Source: Blasia pusilla (lineage: Eukaryota > Marchantiophyta > Marchantiopsida > Blasiales). From it: DNA of 64,000 nt. The first letter of the stretch is position 1, and each line of letters opens with the position of its first letter. Below the pieces are notes generated by a model, which was given only the letters and a program-made list of their open reading frames with translations, searched no databases and was not told the DNA's origin. Location of the stretch: contig CM114272.1 in assembly GCA_050084515.1 (NCBI GenBank), positions 53,134,001 to 53,198,000 of the forward strand. Direction: 5' to 3'. This document shows positions 1 to 12,523 of the stretch, piece after piece. A program made the position numbers and the translations under genes.

Positions 1-118
1 TAATTTCATTTCCACTTTGGGAAGTGGCCCTTGACCCGTTACAGGAGGTCAAGAGCCAAGGAGGTTACCTGCGAGCATTGGTTACCATGGAGAGGGCTTG
101 GGAGAGGGACGGGGATAT

Positions 119-168
<50 letters not shown>

Positions 169-322
169 CATACCATGTGAGACCTTGTGATGGAGAGATT
201 TGAATGATTTAGTTGGAAATATGTTTGTACTTCCCGTCTTGTTGTGTGGATTCTATGAGTTAGCATAGGATCGTGTATATTGTGTATATGTTTGGTGACA
301 GCGATGTGTATGCGCACGATAA
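1..322 (-). repeat. LTR family A fragment, degenerate
   Basis: On the minus strand this stretch matches the LTR of the large gypsy element at 33889-43331. It contains degenerate versions of the tract read at 33889-34018 (the cacatcgctgtcacc and gatcctatgctaactcat motifs) and of the cctccttggctcttgacc tract read at 34240-34262. It is cut by the window edge, so its far terminus is not seen. An expanded GA tract lies inside it. Identity is by eye; divergence from the 34-kb copy is considerable. Confidence 0.7.
122..166. repeat. (GA)n microsatellite
   Basis: An uninterrupted GA dinucleotide run of about 45 bp inside the degenerate LTR A fragment. In the intact LTR A copies the same place holds short ctctctct runs, so this is a local expansion of a pyrimidine-rich LTR tract. 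Confidence 0.95.
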
Positions 323-639
323 TTATCTTTCTTGACTAAATAATTAAGAACCTCCAAGAAGGCCCCAATAGAGTCTCTGAAGGGCAACATGTATATACAT
401 ATCAACAAGAGAGGATAACAAGTCATTTTTATCCCCTCCATCCTTAACTAAACACTAAAACCTTTACCGGGAAATAATATTGACTCTAACTTGACTACAA
501 CTAATATGAAAATTATCATGTGCACATGATTACCATACAACATACACTCTTGTCGCATGCACACACATATACTCTAAGACTAACATTAGACATAACTCAT
601 AAGACATCAAATCAATATATACACCATCACATTCAAAGG

Positions 640-1020
640 CAAAAAAATCGTCTATGTCTTACAAATACACGTTGCTATGCAACATACATCCCTGTCACCA
701 AACACACACGATCCCATGCTAACTCATGGTATCCAACCACCGGGACAATGAGTATCAATGGTCATCTCCTTGGCTCTTGATGTGCTGTAGGAGATCAAAG
801 GCCACTTTAAAAAATGGAAATTCAACTATTTTAAAATGATAATTTACCCGAAAAAGTAAGTTTCTCATTATTGCTCCAAATGAGTCAAAACGAAGGGGAA
901 ACCTGCTCTCTCAAGTTACCCATGGCCTCAGTAGGTCATCCTCAACCTCCTGAGCTTGTCTTCCACTATCTTTAAAGGCCCTCTACTAGATCTCGTCGAT
1001 CTATCCTAAAAGTTGTGACA
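640..1020 (-). repeat. LTR family A fragment with the LTR/internal junction
   Basis: The plus strand reads like LTR A as printed at 33.9-34.5 kb (contains cttggctcttga, gctccaaatgag, gatctatcctaaaag and ends in tgtgaca), so the parent element pointed to the minus strand. Just after the GACA end, 1021-1160 resembles the sequence that follows the LTR at 34640-34770 (ctctaactc.agatagcca). In this copy the LTR abuts the internal sequence directly. The middle of the LTR is deleted. Confidence 0.7.
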
Positions 1021-4000
1021 ACTCCTAGATAGTGGTTGGGTTCTCTAACTCTAGATAGCCAATCACCCCTCAAGAGTAACATGCACCTTTATGGTGCTAA
1101 GATAAAGAGGCCATGTGCTCTCTCGCCTAATTATTAGTTATCCACCTATTGTCCTCTTAATGAATATTGACCATGTAGGCTATGTAACACACAATATGCT
1201 TGCCTTCGTGATTTCCATGATATTGAGTTTGTAGATCATCTTCTTATGAAGCTAGCTTCAAGATATACAAAGAAATGAAAAGTGACTTAATGAAAGAAAA
1301 GGTAGTGGTTCACGAACTTGCTGAATAAGATGGGAAATTAATATCTTGATATCCCAACAAATCGATACGTTTTTTCAAGAGAGTCCAAGGAGATAGATCA
1401 ATATTTTACGAGAGGAAAAAGAAGTACCCTTGATAAGGTCATCGCTTCAGCCAAATCCTATAAGGCTTCTAAACAAGCTTCAACAACCCAAAGATAAAGA
1501 CATCATACTTTAAAATATTCATACTCATCATCCTCATCCACATCCTCGTCTGGTTCAAATAGTTAGGACTCTACTTCAAACTTCTTTAGGTATTAGAGAA
1601 ATTCGTTATAGAAGAAGAGGAAAGAAAAAAGGTCCAAGCAAAGTCACAAAAACTACTATCTCGAGACTACCATTATTCTAAAATTTATGAAAGTTGCATA
1701 GATTTGCATTCAGCTAGACCTACATCAAATAAAAAGGAGAAACCCAAGAGGGATACCATAATGGATCTGATTAAGAAAATTTATGATTTGAAAGTCCAAC
1801 TCGCCAAAGACGTAGATTATTGTCCTAATCTTTGGTGTACTAACTGTACAATGCAAGGCCATGCTACATAAGAATACTATAAAGAAACTTGCACAATAAT
1901 AACTTGGTGGACAAGGATACTATGGGGAATGGTAGTTGGATGGATTCAGATCAACGGGATGAATATAATACAGGCAATATCCTCGACCAGTAGTAAGAAG
2001 GCTAGGAATTGGGCCCCTTGATAGAACCAGCAAGAGTTTGGAGAATGGAGACTATTGTAGTAAAGCATGGGGCTATGGGCTTCAATTCTCCATTTATACT
2101 ATGAGGATGCACTACTACACTCACAATAATCTTGCAAGTTGCAAGAGCCGCAACTTAGTTGTAGTATAATAACAATTGGCTCACAACTTTGCGCAGTCCT
2201 ACACTCGCAATCAACTCGCAAACTTGAGAATTGGACTAAAAATTACAACTGCAATGCAACTCAAAAGTTCAATTTTATTACACTCACAATTCAGTAGCAA
2301 TTCGTAAAAGGCTTCCAAGGTGCTTGTTAATGACTCAAACCTTTTTTTTTAGCTTTATGAGTCATTTGCAAATTTTCATGAGTCTAGTGGTTATAAAAAA
2401 TTTGCCAAAAAATGACTAGCAACTCAATCACAAAACAATGAAAAAGAAATTTCCAAATATCGAGTCCAAGTAGTGGTTTCCTATATTCACAAAAGACTTG
2501 CAAACTAGCGGTTCTCTGCACTCGTAAAGTAGTTGCTTTCTACTTCTCTTTTGATCAATTTAGATTCGTTATTGGGTCTACAAAACAATTTTTAAGGGAG
2601 ATTTGGCTCCAATTTCTCTTTTTCTTTTTTTTTCCCATTCATTTCATACAGTTTAGAAATGGTAACTTTGGAAAAAATAAATAAAAACCTCCTTCATATA
2701 CATATCCTTCAACATCAAGAAAGAAATTCTTATCCAAAATAATCTCAAGACTTAGCTCCACTATAGAAAAAAACTAGTTGTAAAGTGAGAAGAGAATTCT
2801 TGGAGAGTTGGGAGGAAAAGCAAAAATGGAGCGACTTGGATGCAAAAGGGGAATTTAGGGTTGAGGTTTTTGTTATTTGCAAGTGTGTCATGAGTGTCTA
2901 AATGAGTTCCTTTGCAAGTGTTTGCTATGCAAATGACCAATGAGTGCAAGTGGTGAAGGTATATCTCTCATGCCTTATGGTGATGTTATAATTTTCATCT
3001 TATGAAACATTGGGCCTATAATTTCCCAAACCCAAAATTACCATTTGGCCTAAATTCTCTACTTGGAAATTATAAGGAATCTTGCCATATGGCCGTAGAA
3101 GACCTTGAGATGAAGATACCAAATCTTTTGGTTAAAAATGTTCCTATACCTCCTCCTAGAAAAGCCGACAAGAATGTAATCAGAGGCAACCCAAGTACTT
3201 ATCTCCCTTGAACTATAAAATTTTAATCCAAAATCCCAGATTGAAAGCTATGCAATTTAAACTTGTGCTAAAATGAATAAAAAGAAGAAGACTATTCCTC
3301 CATGTGACACTCATTTGAAGGAGCAAAAAAAAAGAGGATTGGGGCTAACCAGGAGAAATTTCAGGTGGGCAAGGGAATCCTTGAAGGAGATGTGGACCCA
3401 ATATTAGATAGGAACTATCCCAAGCACTTCCAAAATGATGTTGAATAGGAGTTTTGGGAGTTGTTGGAGGATTTGGGATCAAAAGAAAAAGTATGTATAA
3501 GCCTACGAGATGAAACCACTCCAATTAAGGCTAAGCCGATAAGTCGTCCATTTTGCCTAGCCAACTAATTAGACATCTTTCCTAGAGGCATATGATATTT
3601 TGAGAGATTTGGTTGATAGAGCGAGTTGAGGTTGGAACAATTAAAGTGGTTTGGACAACCAAGGTAAGATATTCTACATGGTTGGTCAATTTGGAGATTT
3701 GTAACGATTGTAATATATTTCCTCTTTGACTTGTGAGTGCAACCCCTTATGTTGGGGAAGATGGCATACTTAACAATGAGGTTGTAGAAGTGCGAGATCA
3801 TTCCATGTCTATTTTACACACATTCATGATTTGGAGGCACTTCCCTAACATAGAACATGACTTATGACAAGATAACAATGAGGATTCATATAGTGTAATG
3901 GTGTGGACATGATCAAGTGGTGATCAATGCCAAATCATATGATTTTTTGGTGTGGGTTATCTTAGTTTATCCTCTAGGTTTCACATTTACATTTTGGCCA

Positions 4001-4888
4001 TAGACAGTCACTCTCCTATTGACCTAGTTGGCAATCAAGTGAGGAATAAGGTAGTCAGTTACTCATGTTGTATAAAGGGAGGCTTGAGAATTAAATCTAG
4101 GATAGACCACAACAACAATAGATTACAATTGAATGCTATATGGGCATAAAGATAATTTTAGAAGAATACATGTGTAGAGTATACTCTTCTGAAGGATAGT
4201 CCCAAGGATGGCAAGGGATGACGACTCTGTCAACACTTATAAGAAAATACTTCTTCAACATTATAAGGGAGAGATATTGATTTGTAGAGGAATACATGTA
4301 AGGCATGAGGCACTTGTAGAGTCGAGCCTATCAATTAGAGAGAGATAGGTTAGAGATCTCAAGTTCTCCAAGTGTAGACACGTTGACACCCTTGGATACA
4401 ATACCAATATTGTAACAATATCTCAAGAAGGATGTATGTATACTTGATTTCTTTGCGCAGATTAGAATTACTTTGATTGCAATTTTGTAGATTGACATAT
4501 GGGTATATCAATAGTTGTACGTGAGAATGATGAGATGATGAGGAAAATCTTATTATTCCTTGAGTTAAGGTAAGTCCAATATTATCTTTAGAGGATAGAA
4601 TTAACATATTTTTCGGTTGATATTTGGTTGTTGGGGGCACAAGATATAGACAAAGTGGGCTAGATTCACTTTGTGATAGCATGGTGGTTATGTAAAGGTC
4701 ACTCTTTGGCCTGTTGGGGACTTGAACCTCGATTTGCATGACTTGAGGTCATGTATATTTTGTAAGATGCTTTGTGTTTTTCAACACTTATAGATTTACA
4801 AAATATCTTCTTCAACCTAGATGTTGGAGAGCATCCTTGGCGGTTATGTTGGATGTAGTGAGTGTTCAACTGCGCACAAACTGTCCAT
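1021..4888. other. Decayed retroelement interior, no intact gene
   Basis: No credible intact frame. The first ~140 bp match element A sequence next to its LTR. One gag-like relic (1741-1905) can be recognised. Other blocks (3000-3600) have short plus-strand frames broken by stops that might be retroelement coding debris, but I cannot assign them. The stretch around 2100-2560 has repeated 'caactcgca / ctcacaa' words of low complexity. Confidence 0.55.
1741..1905 (+). pseudogene. gag-like CCHC zinc-knuckle relic
   Basis: A plus-strand frame starting at an ATG near 1761 runs through a lysine-rich stretch into a W-C-x2-C-x4-H pattern (WCTNCTMQGH), followed by a TAA and a Tyr at the position of the fourth knuckle ligand (Cys). 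This matches the CX2CX4HX4C nucleic-acid-binding knuckle of retroelement Gag, with the last Cys lost. No flanking Gag domain can be read reliably. It could belong to the element whose LTR fragments flank it, although the strand differs from the LTR at 640-1020. Confidence 0.5.
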
Positions 4889-5600
4889 GATTATGGTGGA
4901 TAAACCTTTTACCATGGAAGGTACTAAGACGAGCTTATAATGAAGTCTAGAGACCATTGCTAGCTTTATTGAATGCAATCTTGGATCCATGGTGGAGATT
5001 TTAGATTGTTAGTCGAGATGATTTACCAACTTAAGTATTAACCAATTGGGTGGGTCAACAAAGTGAAAATTTTCCTACATTGGTATATTTTTTGGGCATC
5101 ATATGCATTTTGTCACAAAGGAACAAACATGATATGGGATGTGCAGGCACTATCATGGTGGATCCAAACATCAATGAGAAATAGCAAATTATGGATTTCT
5201 CTACAAGCATGAGGCAACTACAATGGCAAAGGATCATAAAGACATTGTCTATGATTATAGTGGACAAACCTTTTGCCATCCGAGGTACTAAGAGGAGCTT
5301 ATAATGGAGTCTAGAGACTATTGCTACCTTTATTAGATGCAATCTTGGATCCACGACAGAGATTTCAGATTTTTAGTTGAGATGATTTACCACCTTTAGT
5401 ATCAACCAATTGGGTGAGTCAGAAGAGTGAAATTTTTCCTATATTGGTGTTTTCTTAGGCATCATAAGATTTTTGCCATAGAAGACCAAACATGATATGG
5501 GATGAGCAGGCACATATTATGGTGGATCGAAACGTCAATGAGCAATAGTAAGTTATGGATGAGCAATAGCAAGAGATGATAATTAAATTAAGGGGAAGTT
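4889..5600 (+). repeat. Two direct copies of a ~364-bp repeat unit
   Basis: The block beginning gattatggtggataaacc at 4889 recurs at 5253 (gattatagtggacaaacc). The following ~330 bp are closely parallel (agcttataatg.agtctagaga; gatgcaatcttggatcca; gagatgatttacca; caaacatgatatgggatg.gcaggca). The copies differ by scattered substitutions, so the duplication is not recent. A third, inverted copy lies at 6590-6990. Confidence 0.8.
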
Positions 5601-6589
5601 TTATCCGTGCATGGCATGTGTAACATACTAATTTTTGATAGAAAAGAAATGGGGAAATCTCTTTGAAATAATTTAGAAAGAGCAAAATATCTTGAAATCT
5701 TATTGGCTTGAATTTGCTACAACTTGTAAGAGACTCATACAACATATCAATATCTAGTTGGATTAAACCTTGGGTCTCAACTAGATACCAAAATTTGGAT
5801 GCCAGATGTTTTAGGGGAAAAATTAATGATGATTGAACGATATTTTGAATTATTATTTAGTTTTTTCCTTATGAAGAAAATTTGGAACATGGGAAGGAGC
5901 CTTGCTTAGAATCAAAGAGAATATTTTGGTGCACATACACACATCATATGTACATTGTTGTCACTATCCATACACTCTTAAGCATAAGACACCATACTTA
6001 GTCATCGAATCTATACACATCATGTATCAAAAAGGTCTCCAACAACGAATCACAAATGAGCAAACATGCTATCATAAAACACTCCGCATGGAGGTCTCAT
6101 TCTCAAGCCAAACCCATTCTCATAGTGAGAGTCTTGGATTACACATACGCACACACAAGGTAAGAGCATTATAGTTCCAACACTTCATGGAAGGAGGCTT
6201 AACAAAGAGAGAATGAGCTCCCAAGTACTCTCTCTCCAAAGCCCTTATGACATCTATAGACAAAGAGGATCATGACGATTTTTACTTAATAATCTCTCAC
6301 TTATTCTTCCACCTCAAGCATTGATTCTTCGGGCATACCCCGACCCTATAACATGCGTAACATAGTTGTCATCTCTTTATGCTCTAATATAACGTCTTGT
6401 GAGGTCCATGGCTTCCTTCCATCATCATTGCACCTCAAACTAATATCTCATTTTTCCCAATAGACACTACACTACAAATCATGGATTCCTCTTGCATCTA
6501 TCTTTGCTTCATTAGAAATTAGACTGAATGCCCAAATAAGATAATTTCAGTCCAAAGCTTGATCCAACACATGTATCTATAATTGTTTG
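5601..6589. other. Spacer between inverted repeat arms, contains an LTR A piece
   Basis: AT-rich sequence without a credible gene. Besides the LTR A fragment at 5940-6240 it holds nothing I can assign. The part at 6535-6600 still resembles the edge of the repeat unit in the inverted orientation. Confidence 0.5.
5940..6240 (-). repeat. LTR family A fragment, strongly degenerate
   Basis: The plus strand shares aagccaaacccattctc..gtgagagtcttgg, the ggcttaacaaagagagaatgagctc block and the ctctctctcc tract with LTR A as printed at 34080-34230. No terminal TGTC/GACA is visible. It interrupts the spacer between direct and inverted copies of the 364-bp repeat. Confidence 0.6.
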
Positions 6590-6990
6590 CCATTGTAGGC
6601 ATCTTTGTCACGCCTGTAGAGAAATCCAAAACTCGGTCTTGCTCTTCAACATTTCGATCCACCATGATATATGTTTGTTCATCCCATGTCACATTTTGTC
6701 CTCTGTGGCAAAAAGCTTAGGATGCCCAAGAACAAACCAATACAGGAAAGTTTTCACTCTGCTAACCCATCTGAATGGTTGATGCTACATGTGGTAAATC
6801 GTCTCGACTGAAAATCTTAAATCTCTGCACATGGATCCAAGATTGCATCTAATAAAGGTACCAATGATCTCTAGACTCCATTATAAGTTCGTTTTACTAC
6901 CTCGGGTAGCAATTCATTAAAGGTTTGTCCACCATAATCATAGCCAATATCTCTATGATCCTTTGCTATTGTAGGCACCCCCTATTACTC
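6590..6990 (-). repeat. Inverted copy of the 364-bp repeat unit
   Basis: Reverse-complementing this block gives the same order of words as the units at 4889 and 5253 (atgattatggtggacaaacc, agtctagaga, gatgcaatcttggatcca, gatggatcgaaatg). With the two direct copies it forms an inverted repeat with arms of ~350 bp separated by about 1 kb, which could be read as hairpin RNA if transcribed. Confidence 0.75.
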
Positions 6991-6999
6991 AAGAGAACA

Positions 7000-9660
7000 T
7001 GTGTCCACACCTTAGAAACCAAACCCATCCTCTTTTAATTATAAAGATTATTAGAATATTTGAAATATTATACACCACCCCCAAAAAAGTTAAATGTTTG
7101 TCTTCGCATGCACACAAATGAAATACAAGGCTCCGCTTGAGTCCGACTCTCCCTTACTGTACGTCATGTCCTCCATTTCTCCTTTCCGCGTCAACTGTTA
7201 ACGTCAGCCTTGACGCAGTCACGATGTGGACAAACGTAGTTACGTAGTAGCAAGTCGCAGTAAGGGGTGCAGTAGCACGAGTGCTGTGAGTTCATTGGGT
7301 GAGGTAACGCACAACGCACATGCGGTATGAGAGGTGGAAGCGGAGCGTCTCGAGTCGGTGTTCGGTAACAGCACCCGTGAGGTTTTGGTGCGTCTTGGAG
7401 ATGCTATATTTTGTTGCTACATTTCCGTGGTCTTTTGTGGTGTTTGCTTTTAGGAGGTTTTCTCAAGTCATCGGAGTCGGTGGAGAATCGGTGGGGAACC
7501 AAGAAGAGAAATCTTGTATGTGAGCTTATGGTGAGAAGTTGGATTGAGTTTTTAATTAAGTTGGTTTCGTGTTCTGGCCTTCAAGGATTTGGAATCGGGG
7601 AAATGAAGGCGATTGGATCATATTCGCGCATCCTATCTACGATACTAGATAGAGGAGGTTCACAGAGATTTTCGTCCGGCGAGTATGGAAAGGAGGAAAG
7701 GTAAGATGACGGCAGTAACGATCTGACACATTTATGGCCGATGTTGGGATCGAGTATTATCTCGCGGGCAACGCAATACTTCTGTGGAATTCGTGACGCT
7801 GATTCAATACTGTTCATCCGAGTAGATCTGTACCACTGAAAATATTTCAAAGCTTCTTGTTCGATTAAGGAAAGGAAGAAGTCAAATCGGAATAAGGTTC
7901 GTATTGATATTTGTCTGCACATAACTACTGTCTACATCTCGTCAGTAACTGTAGTTTAGGCTACGATAGATGTTGAAAGGAGCGTAGATCGCACTTGAGA
8001 GTGCGATCCACGCTCCTTTCAACGTTTGAAATTCGTAACGGGTCTGAGTCGTGAATTTTGATCCACGACGCTACGAAGGCACCGCCGCCGACTCGTTTAA
8101 CTTAAACTTGAATCTCAAGACACATTGGCCACATATTTGGGCTGAAATTCCCCGTGCTCTGAGCAGAATACGATCCATAAGTTTTAAGATACTCTCCGTC
8201 TCCGTGTGACCAAATCTACGATTGTGAGCACCTCTCCGCATAGTTTTTCACTTTCGTAGAACCTTGGACCTTTCTGTGCGTAGGTGTACATTCCTATCGG
8301 ATTCGCTGAACTAGAGCAAACCATGGAGCTTGACGTCCCACGAATATTGTTCAAGCTAATTTAAAATCGTTCCGGGTGCTTGATATGTACAGGAAGTAGG
8401 CCTCAGGACGAGGCAATCCATCACCTTGCCCTTGGCATTTCCGGAGCACTGGTCGAAACATGTCCCAATCCAAAAGAACAGTGCAGCCAGAGTGTAGCGA
8501 TCGAAGTGCTGATATTCGATAATTGAGTTTTAACACGTCAAGAGAGCTTGGAATGTGACATAGCGCTTTGCAGCGTCTGAAAACTCGGAACTGTATCCTG
8601 TCAGCATTAACATTGTGGACCTGACTGGCATTCGCTTATGTTGCCATTTGGATATTCAATGCCTTGAAGAACTTACGAACTGAAAGCCTTTGGTGTTCTT
8701 CGTGGGACCCGCTACTGTTTTCAAACTACGACACGAATAGCGGAGATCGGCGCGGGAGTTGCGCTCTAAGGGTGGTCATGGCCAGCTAGGCAGAGTGCGT
8801 GGGAGTCTTGTCTTCGGGAGTCAGTGGTAATGCGATTGGCTCCAAACGCTCACTGTCATTTCCGACAGTTGGTCTAGGCTGGGGCCTAAGGCTTGGCCGA
8901 CTATGTGAGAATGCGTGCCGATCTTGAATCGATAAAAGACGTTGAACCTGTGGACTTTGGAACAATTGTAACAGCGTATCTGAAGGCTTCTAGATTAGAT
9001 CAGAATCCGGGAGAAATCGCAGATCATTCGACAGCGTAGGGAGCGATTAACTTGAGCAGCGAATCATCTATTTTCCCCAATTTCTCGGCGGAGAACCCTC
9101 GTTCATTGCTTCGATATACACGCTGGCGTTTGGTTTTTTCAATGTTGGAAATTAATCGAGGTGACCTCATCCAGTAAGATCAGCCCAGAACAACTTCATT
9201 TGACTACTTTTGAGCAAGTAGATCTGAGTCGTGTTCCGATAGAGAATAAGGTGCAACTTTGGTCTCTTTACGGAAGTTTTGAACCGGCAAGGGGACTACT
9301 CATTCCCTGAAGAGAACGGATGCTGATGTTGTTGATCGAGGAATAATTGTTGTCGGAGGAGGAGGAATTTCTTTTGAGAGTCTGATAGCAGATCGATGCT
9401 TTGGAGAAAATCCTACGAAGCTCGGCGACTGAAGAAACTATGGACATGAGGTGCTCTTTGTTCTTCGGTTGAGTCAAGCTACATCACCATTTTCTCTCCT
9501 TCTCTCTTTTCAACCAGGGCGGGAGGTCTAATCTTGTGAGGTTGCGACTGGCAGTCACCTTGGATGATAAATCCGTTCATTCATCATTCATTCATTCTCT
9601 CGGTAATTCTGCAATTGATCATCGTAGCAGTCCTGATCTTGGAGTGGAGTACTTTATCCA
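7000..9660. other. Host-type island upstream of the 9661 gene, possible leader or promoter
   Basis: GC content rises sharply near 7130 compared with the AT-rich repeats to the left, and no retroelement similarity is visible. Short frames exist on both strands (for example 7320-7700), but none looks like a conserved protein. The stretch may hold the promoter and a spliced 5' leader of the membrane-protein gene at 9661; a pyrimidine-rich tract ending in an AG lies shortly before its ATG. A strong hairpin sits at 7972-8023. Confidence 0.45.
7972..8023. repeat. 24-bp hairpin with TGAG loop
   Basis: Arms 7972-7995 and 8000-8023 are reverse complements over 24 nt with a single mismatch, enclosing the 4-nt loop at 7996-7999. 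The mismatch is A-C in plus-strand RNA but becomes a G-U wobble in minus-strand RNA, so the minus-strand transcript would pair over the whole stem. It is too short for a usual plant miRNA precursor. Confidence 0.9.
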
Positions 9661-10485
9661 ATGGAAAGTAGTCTCCCGATGGAGGTCATAAAGGTCAGAA
9701 TGACCAAAGGACAGTACGCGTGGGCCTACTCGCATCAAACGCTGGCTGAGTTCCACGCTCAAATTAGAACTGCTCGGAATCGGTTGGAAGGATCTACCCA
9801 TGGGTTGCATCCTCTGCTCCGAGCTCCCTTGCTAGCTCTGGCAGACACTGCTTACTGGACCCTGATGTTTACAGCAGGGCTTGCTGTGGTTGCTATCTTC
9901 TGTGTAGTCTTGTCAGTCCTGGCATTGATCCTTCTGGTCCCTTGCACTTATGTTTTCATCTCTTTGATCGGTTACGTTCCATCTGATGACAAAACTCGTG
10001 ACGATAATCTTTTCGGTACCTCGATCGCATTGGCCAGTATCGCTGTTCCCTCTCTTCTCTCAACAGTCAGTAGTCTTCTCTGTTACAAATACCCACCTCT
10101 GGAGGACGTTGACTGGAGGGCTAGTTTCTACGATCCACTACCTCTCGCATTGCAACTGGTTGCATCATATGCGCTCCTGCAGTTGGGGTTAGTGAGCCTG
10201 GTGCTCTTGACTTTCGATTTTTGTGTGTTGATGTATTGGGGTGGCCATGGCGTCACCTCTTCCTTGACTTTCTGTTTCCGGGTGATTCGTCAACTTCCCT
10301 GGTATGTCCTAATTGTGGCGGCTGTCCCTATGACATTTCTTGTCATAAATTTGGTCCGTAAGTCGAAATGCCTGTTCGAGATTCCGGAGGATGAACAGAC
10401 GGAGGAGTTTTGGTTCGGATCGAAAGAGAATGATGAGACGGAAGCCCTACAACACGAAGGCATCATCCGAACCATACCAGTTTGA
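9661..10485 (+). CDS. Orphan multi-pass membrane protein, 274 aa
   Basis: An uninterrupted frame of 274 codons starting at ATG 9661 (a second in-frame Met is residue 7) and ending in TGA. The N-terminal ~50 residues are soluble and basic. Hydrophobic stretches lie at about residues 66-104 (long enough for two spans), 119-141, 160-193 (again possibly two) and 212-232, followed by an acidic ~40-residue tail. This suggests four to six transmembrane helices with a cytosolic acidic C-terminus. I do not recognise the family and see no catalytic motif. Length, lack of low complexity, hydrophobicity pattern and location in the GC-richer island argue it is real; no intron is needed inside the frame. 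The leader may be spliced upstream. What else: a plant-specific membrane protein of unknown function. Confidence 0.7.
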   Translation: MESSLPMEVIKVRMTKGQYAWAYSHQTLAEFHAQIRTARNRLEGSTHGLHPLLRAPLLALADTAYWTLMFTAGLAVVAIFCVVLSVLALILLVPCTYVFISLIGYVPSDDKTRDDNLFGTSIALASIAVPSLLSTVSSLLCYKYPPLEDVDWRASFYDPLPLALQLVASYALLQLGLVSLVLLTFDFCVLMYWGGHGVTSSLTFCFRVIRQLPWYVLIVAAVPMTFLVINLVRKSKCLFEIPEDEQTEEFWFGSKENDETEALQHEGIIRTIPV

Positions 10486-12523
10486 CATTACTTCTTCTTA
10501 CTTTGCTTTCTATTATGTGTAGTCAGAGACATAGCTGTTCCGCCACTAAAAGAAATACAATCGATCACCTAAGATTTTGTAGTAACATGTTCTCTCATTC
10601 AGGGACGTAACGCTTATCATTACATCATTAATTCATGAGCAAGAAGTTGTACCTGAGACTGAGTGTACGTATCTGTGCTTTTCGAATTTTCTGTGTGTAG
10701 CACGACTTATCAATTCTTCAGTACCAAAGTCACATCAATACAACTTTTGGGCGAGTAGTGTGTTACCTAGCTCCGGAGGACTTCTGTTGGAAGGAGTGGC
10801 TGGTAACGAGTAGGTCTTTGTGTGTACTAATTGCAATCATCACTTTCACTGGATTTGGCTCACCGCATACATTCGTAGACGGTATCTTCAAACTGGACGA
10901 CCGCCTAGTTGTGGCCAAATTCGAAGTTCTGAACTTGGGAAAGATATAATTACCACGTATCTTATCGTGGAGTTTGTATATGATCTCTAGACCAGGCCAT
11001 CCGGTCAAAAAATAGAAGGATCGCGTCTCTTCATGATATCCAGTGATTGTGATCATCTGAATTTATTTCATTGCTCTGTCTTTGTCTTTTCCCACATCTC
11101 AGCTCACAGTCGGTTACCAAAAGATGAAATAGGTTCTTGAAGATGTAAGTTTCGATTTACGATGGATGGAAAGTATACATTAGCTGAGTGCATAAGCTTC
11201 ATTACCCTTAAGATTCTAGCTCATCGATTTAATTTTAAGATTTGCTTACTTCCATGTAGGGAACTCTTGAAGTTTTCTCTATCCGACTGTCGGTCCATGG
11301 GGTGTGCTAGAAATTCTGAAGTAAAAATCATCCCCTCACCCAGGTGAATGCTGCTGTGATGGTCTTGAGATTACTTTTCTCGAGATATACTTCCTGAAAT
11401 GGTCTCAGTGACTCCTTAAGAGGAACGAACGATCGTAAACATACGCTGATGGCATATGTGCTGTGAAGTGGAAGTACTTCGGATGCATTACAGTTTCTCT
11501 TCAAGACTGGCAAAAACCAGAGCAGGGGTGTAACGCAGTGAGATAAAATTAGTATTGAAGCTGGGTTTGAGGGTCAGTAGAGGTAAATGTAGACAGATGA
11601 AGGCGTACTAGGAAGCCCTATGGTCACAAACCACGGACAGATGGAGAGCCTCACATCATTATATGTTCAACTCTTTTCAGGAGATTTATCTTTAATGAAG
11701 AAGTTAAGTCCACTCGTCCTGACACGCTCTCTGCACCTTGAGTACAAATAGGATATTTTTGCTCAAATTAAAGACTGCAACCTGTAAGAGTATTAGCAGT
11801 TATTCATATTTCCTTGCCTGTTGTCGCTCATATCCGCCACCAATTAGGAACTTTCATCATCTTGGGCAGCTCCACCAAGACTACAAATATAATAGTTTAC
11901 CTCAAGTCAAGGCTCGAAAATGTCAATGATTTGGCATTTATTGAAACTCTCCTGGCTATTGTTGCTCTTATCTGTCACCAATTAGAACCCTCATAATTCA
12001 CTTGATGCAGTTTCATAAAAAAGCGATAGTCTCGTCTGTCACCGTCGTTGCCAATATTCCACCAATAAGAAACAGAAGAGACCAAAGAGAGCCGATGATG
12101 CTTTGAATCATACTGTGCATGGGTGAACGATGCACCACGCGATCAATTTTCCTTTGATATAGATCAAAATAGGAAGGGATGATTTTAGAAGTCCAGAATT
12201 CAGATGGAAAAGGAAGAAAATCTCACAACTTGCAGGAGTACTGCTCTGTCTTGGAGCGGATCACTGCTCATACATACAGAAAACATGTTTGCATGTGCCA
12301 TGAAAACACCAGGAGCTCAGGCAGACAATTTGGAACGCGGACATACTTGAAGGTCGGGCGAAAGTCAAGCAGATGAAGGTGAGGTGAATCCATGGCTGGG
12401 TTCACATGGCGGTTGGTCATGGATTCACCTCGCCAACCTTGCTGCTCATTATTTCAGGCTTCGAATGAGGACTTCCTCATGGCTTTCGACAATGTGGGGA
12501 CTTGGCTTGAATCCCAAGTTCTG
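10486..12523. other. Downstream/intergenic region, no gene recognised
   Basis: The first few hundred bases probably hold the 3' UTR of the membrane-protein gene. No credible coding frame follows. At 11814-11996 two related words (cctgttgtcgctcatatccgccaccaattagaac and ctattgttgctcttatctgtcaccaattagaac) recur about 138 bp apart, a weak tandem duplication. Confidence 0.5.
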
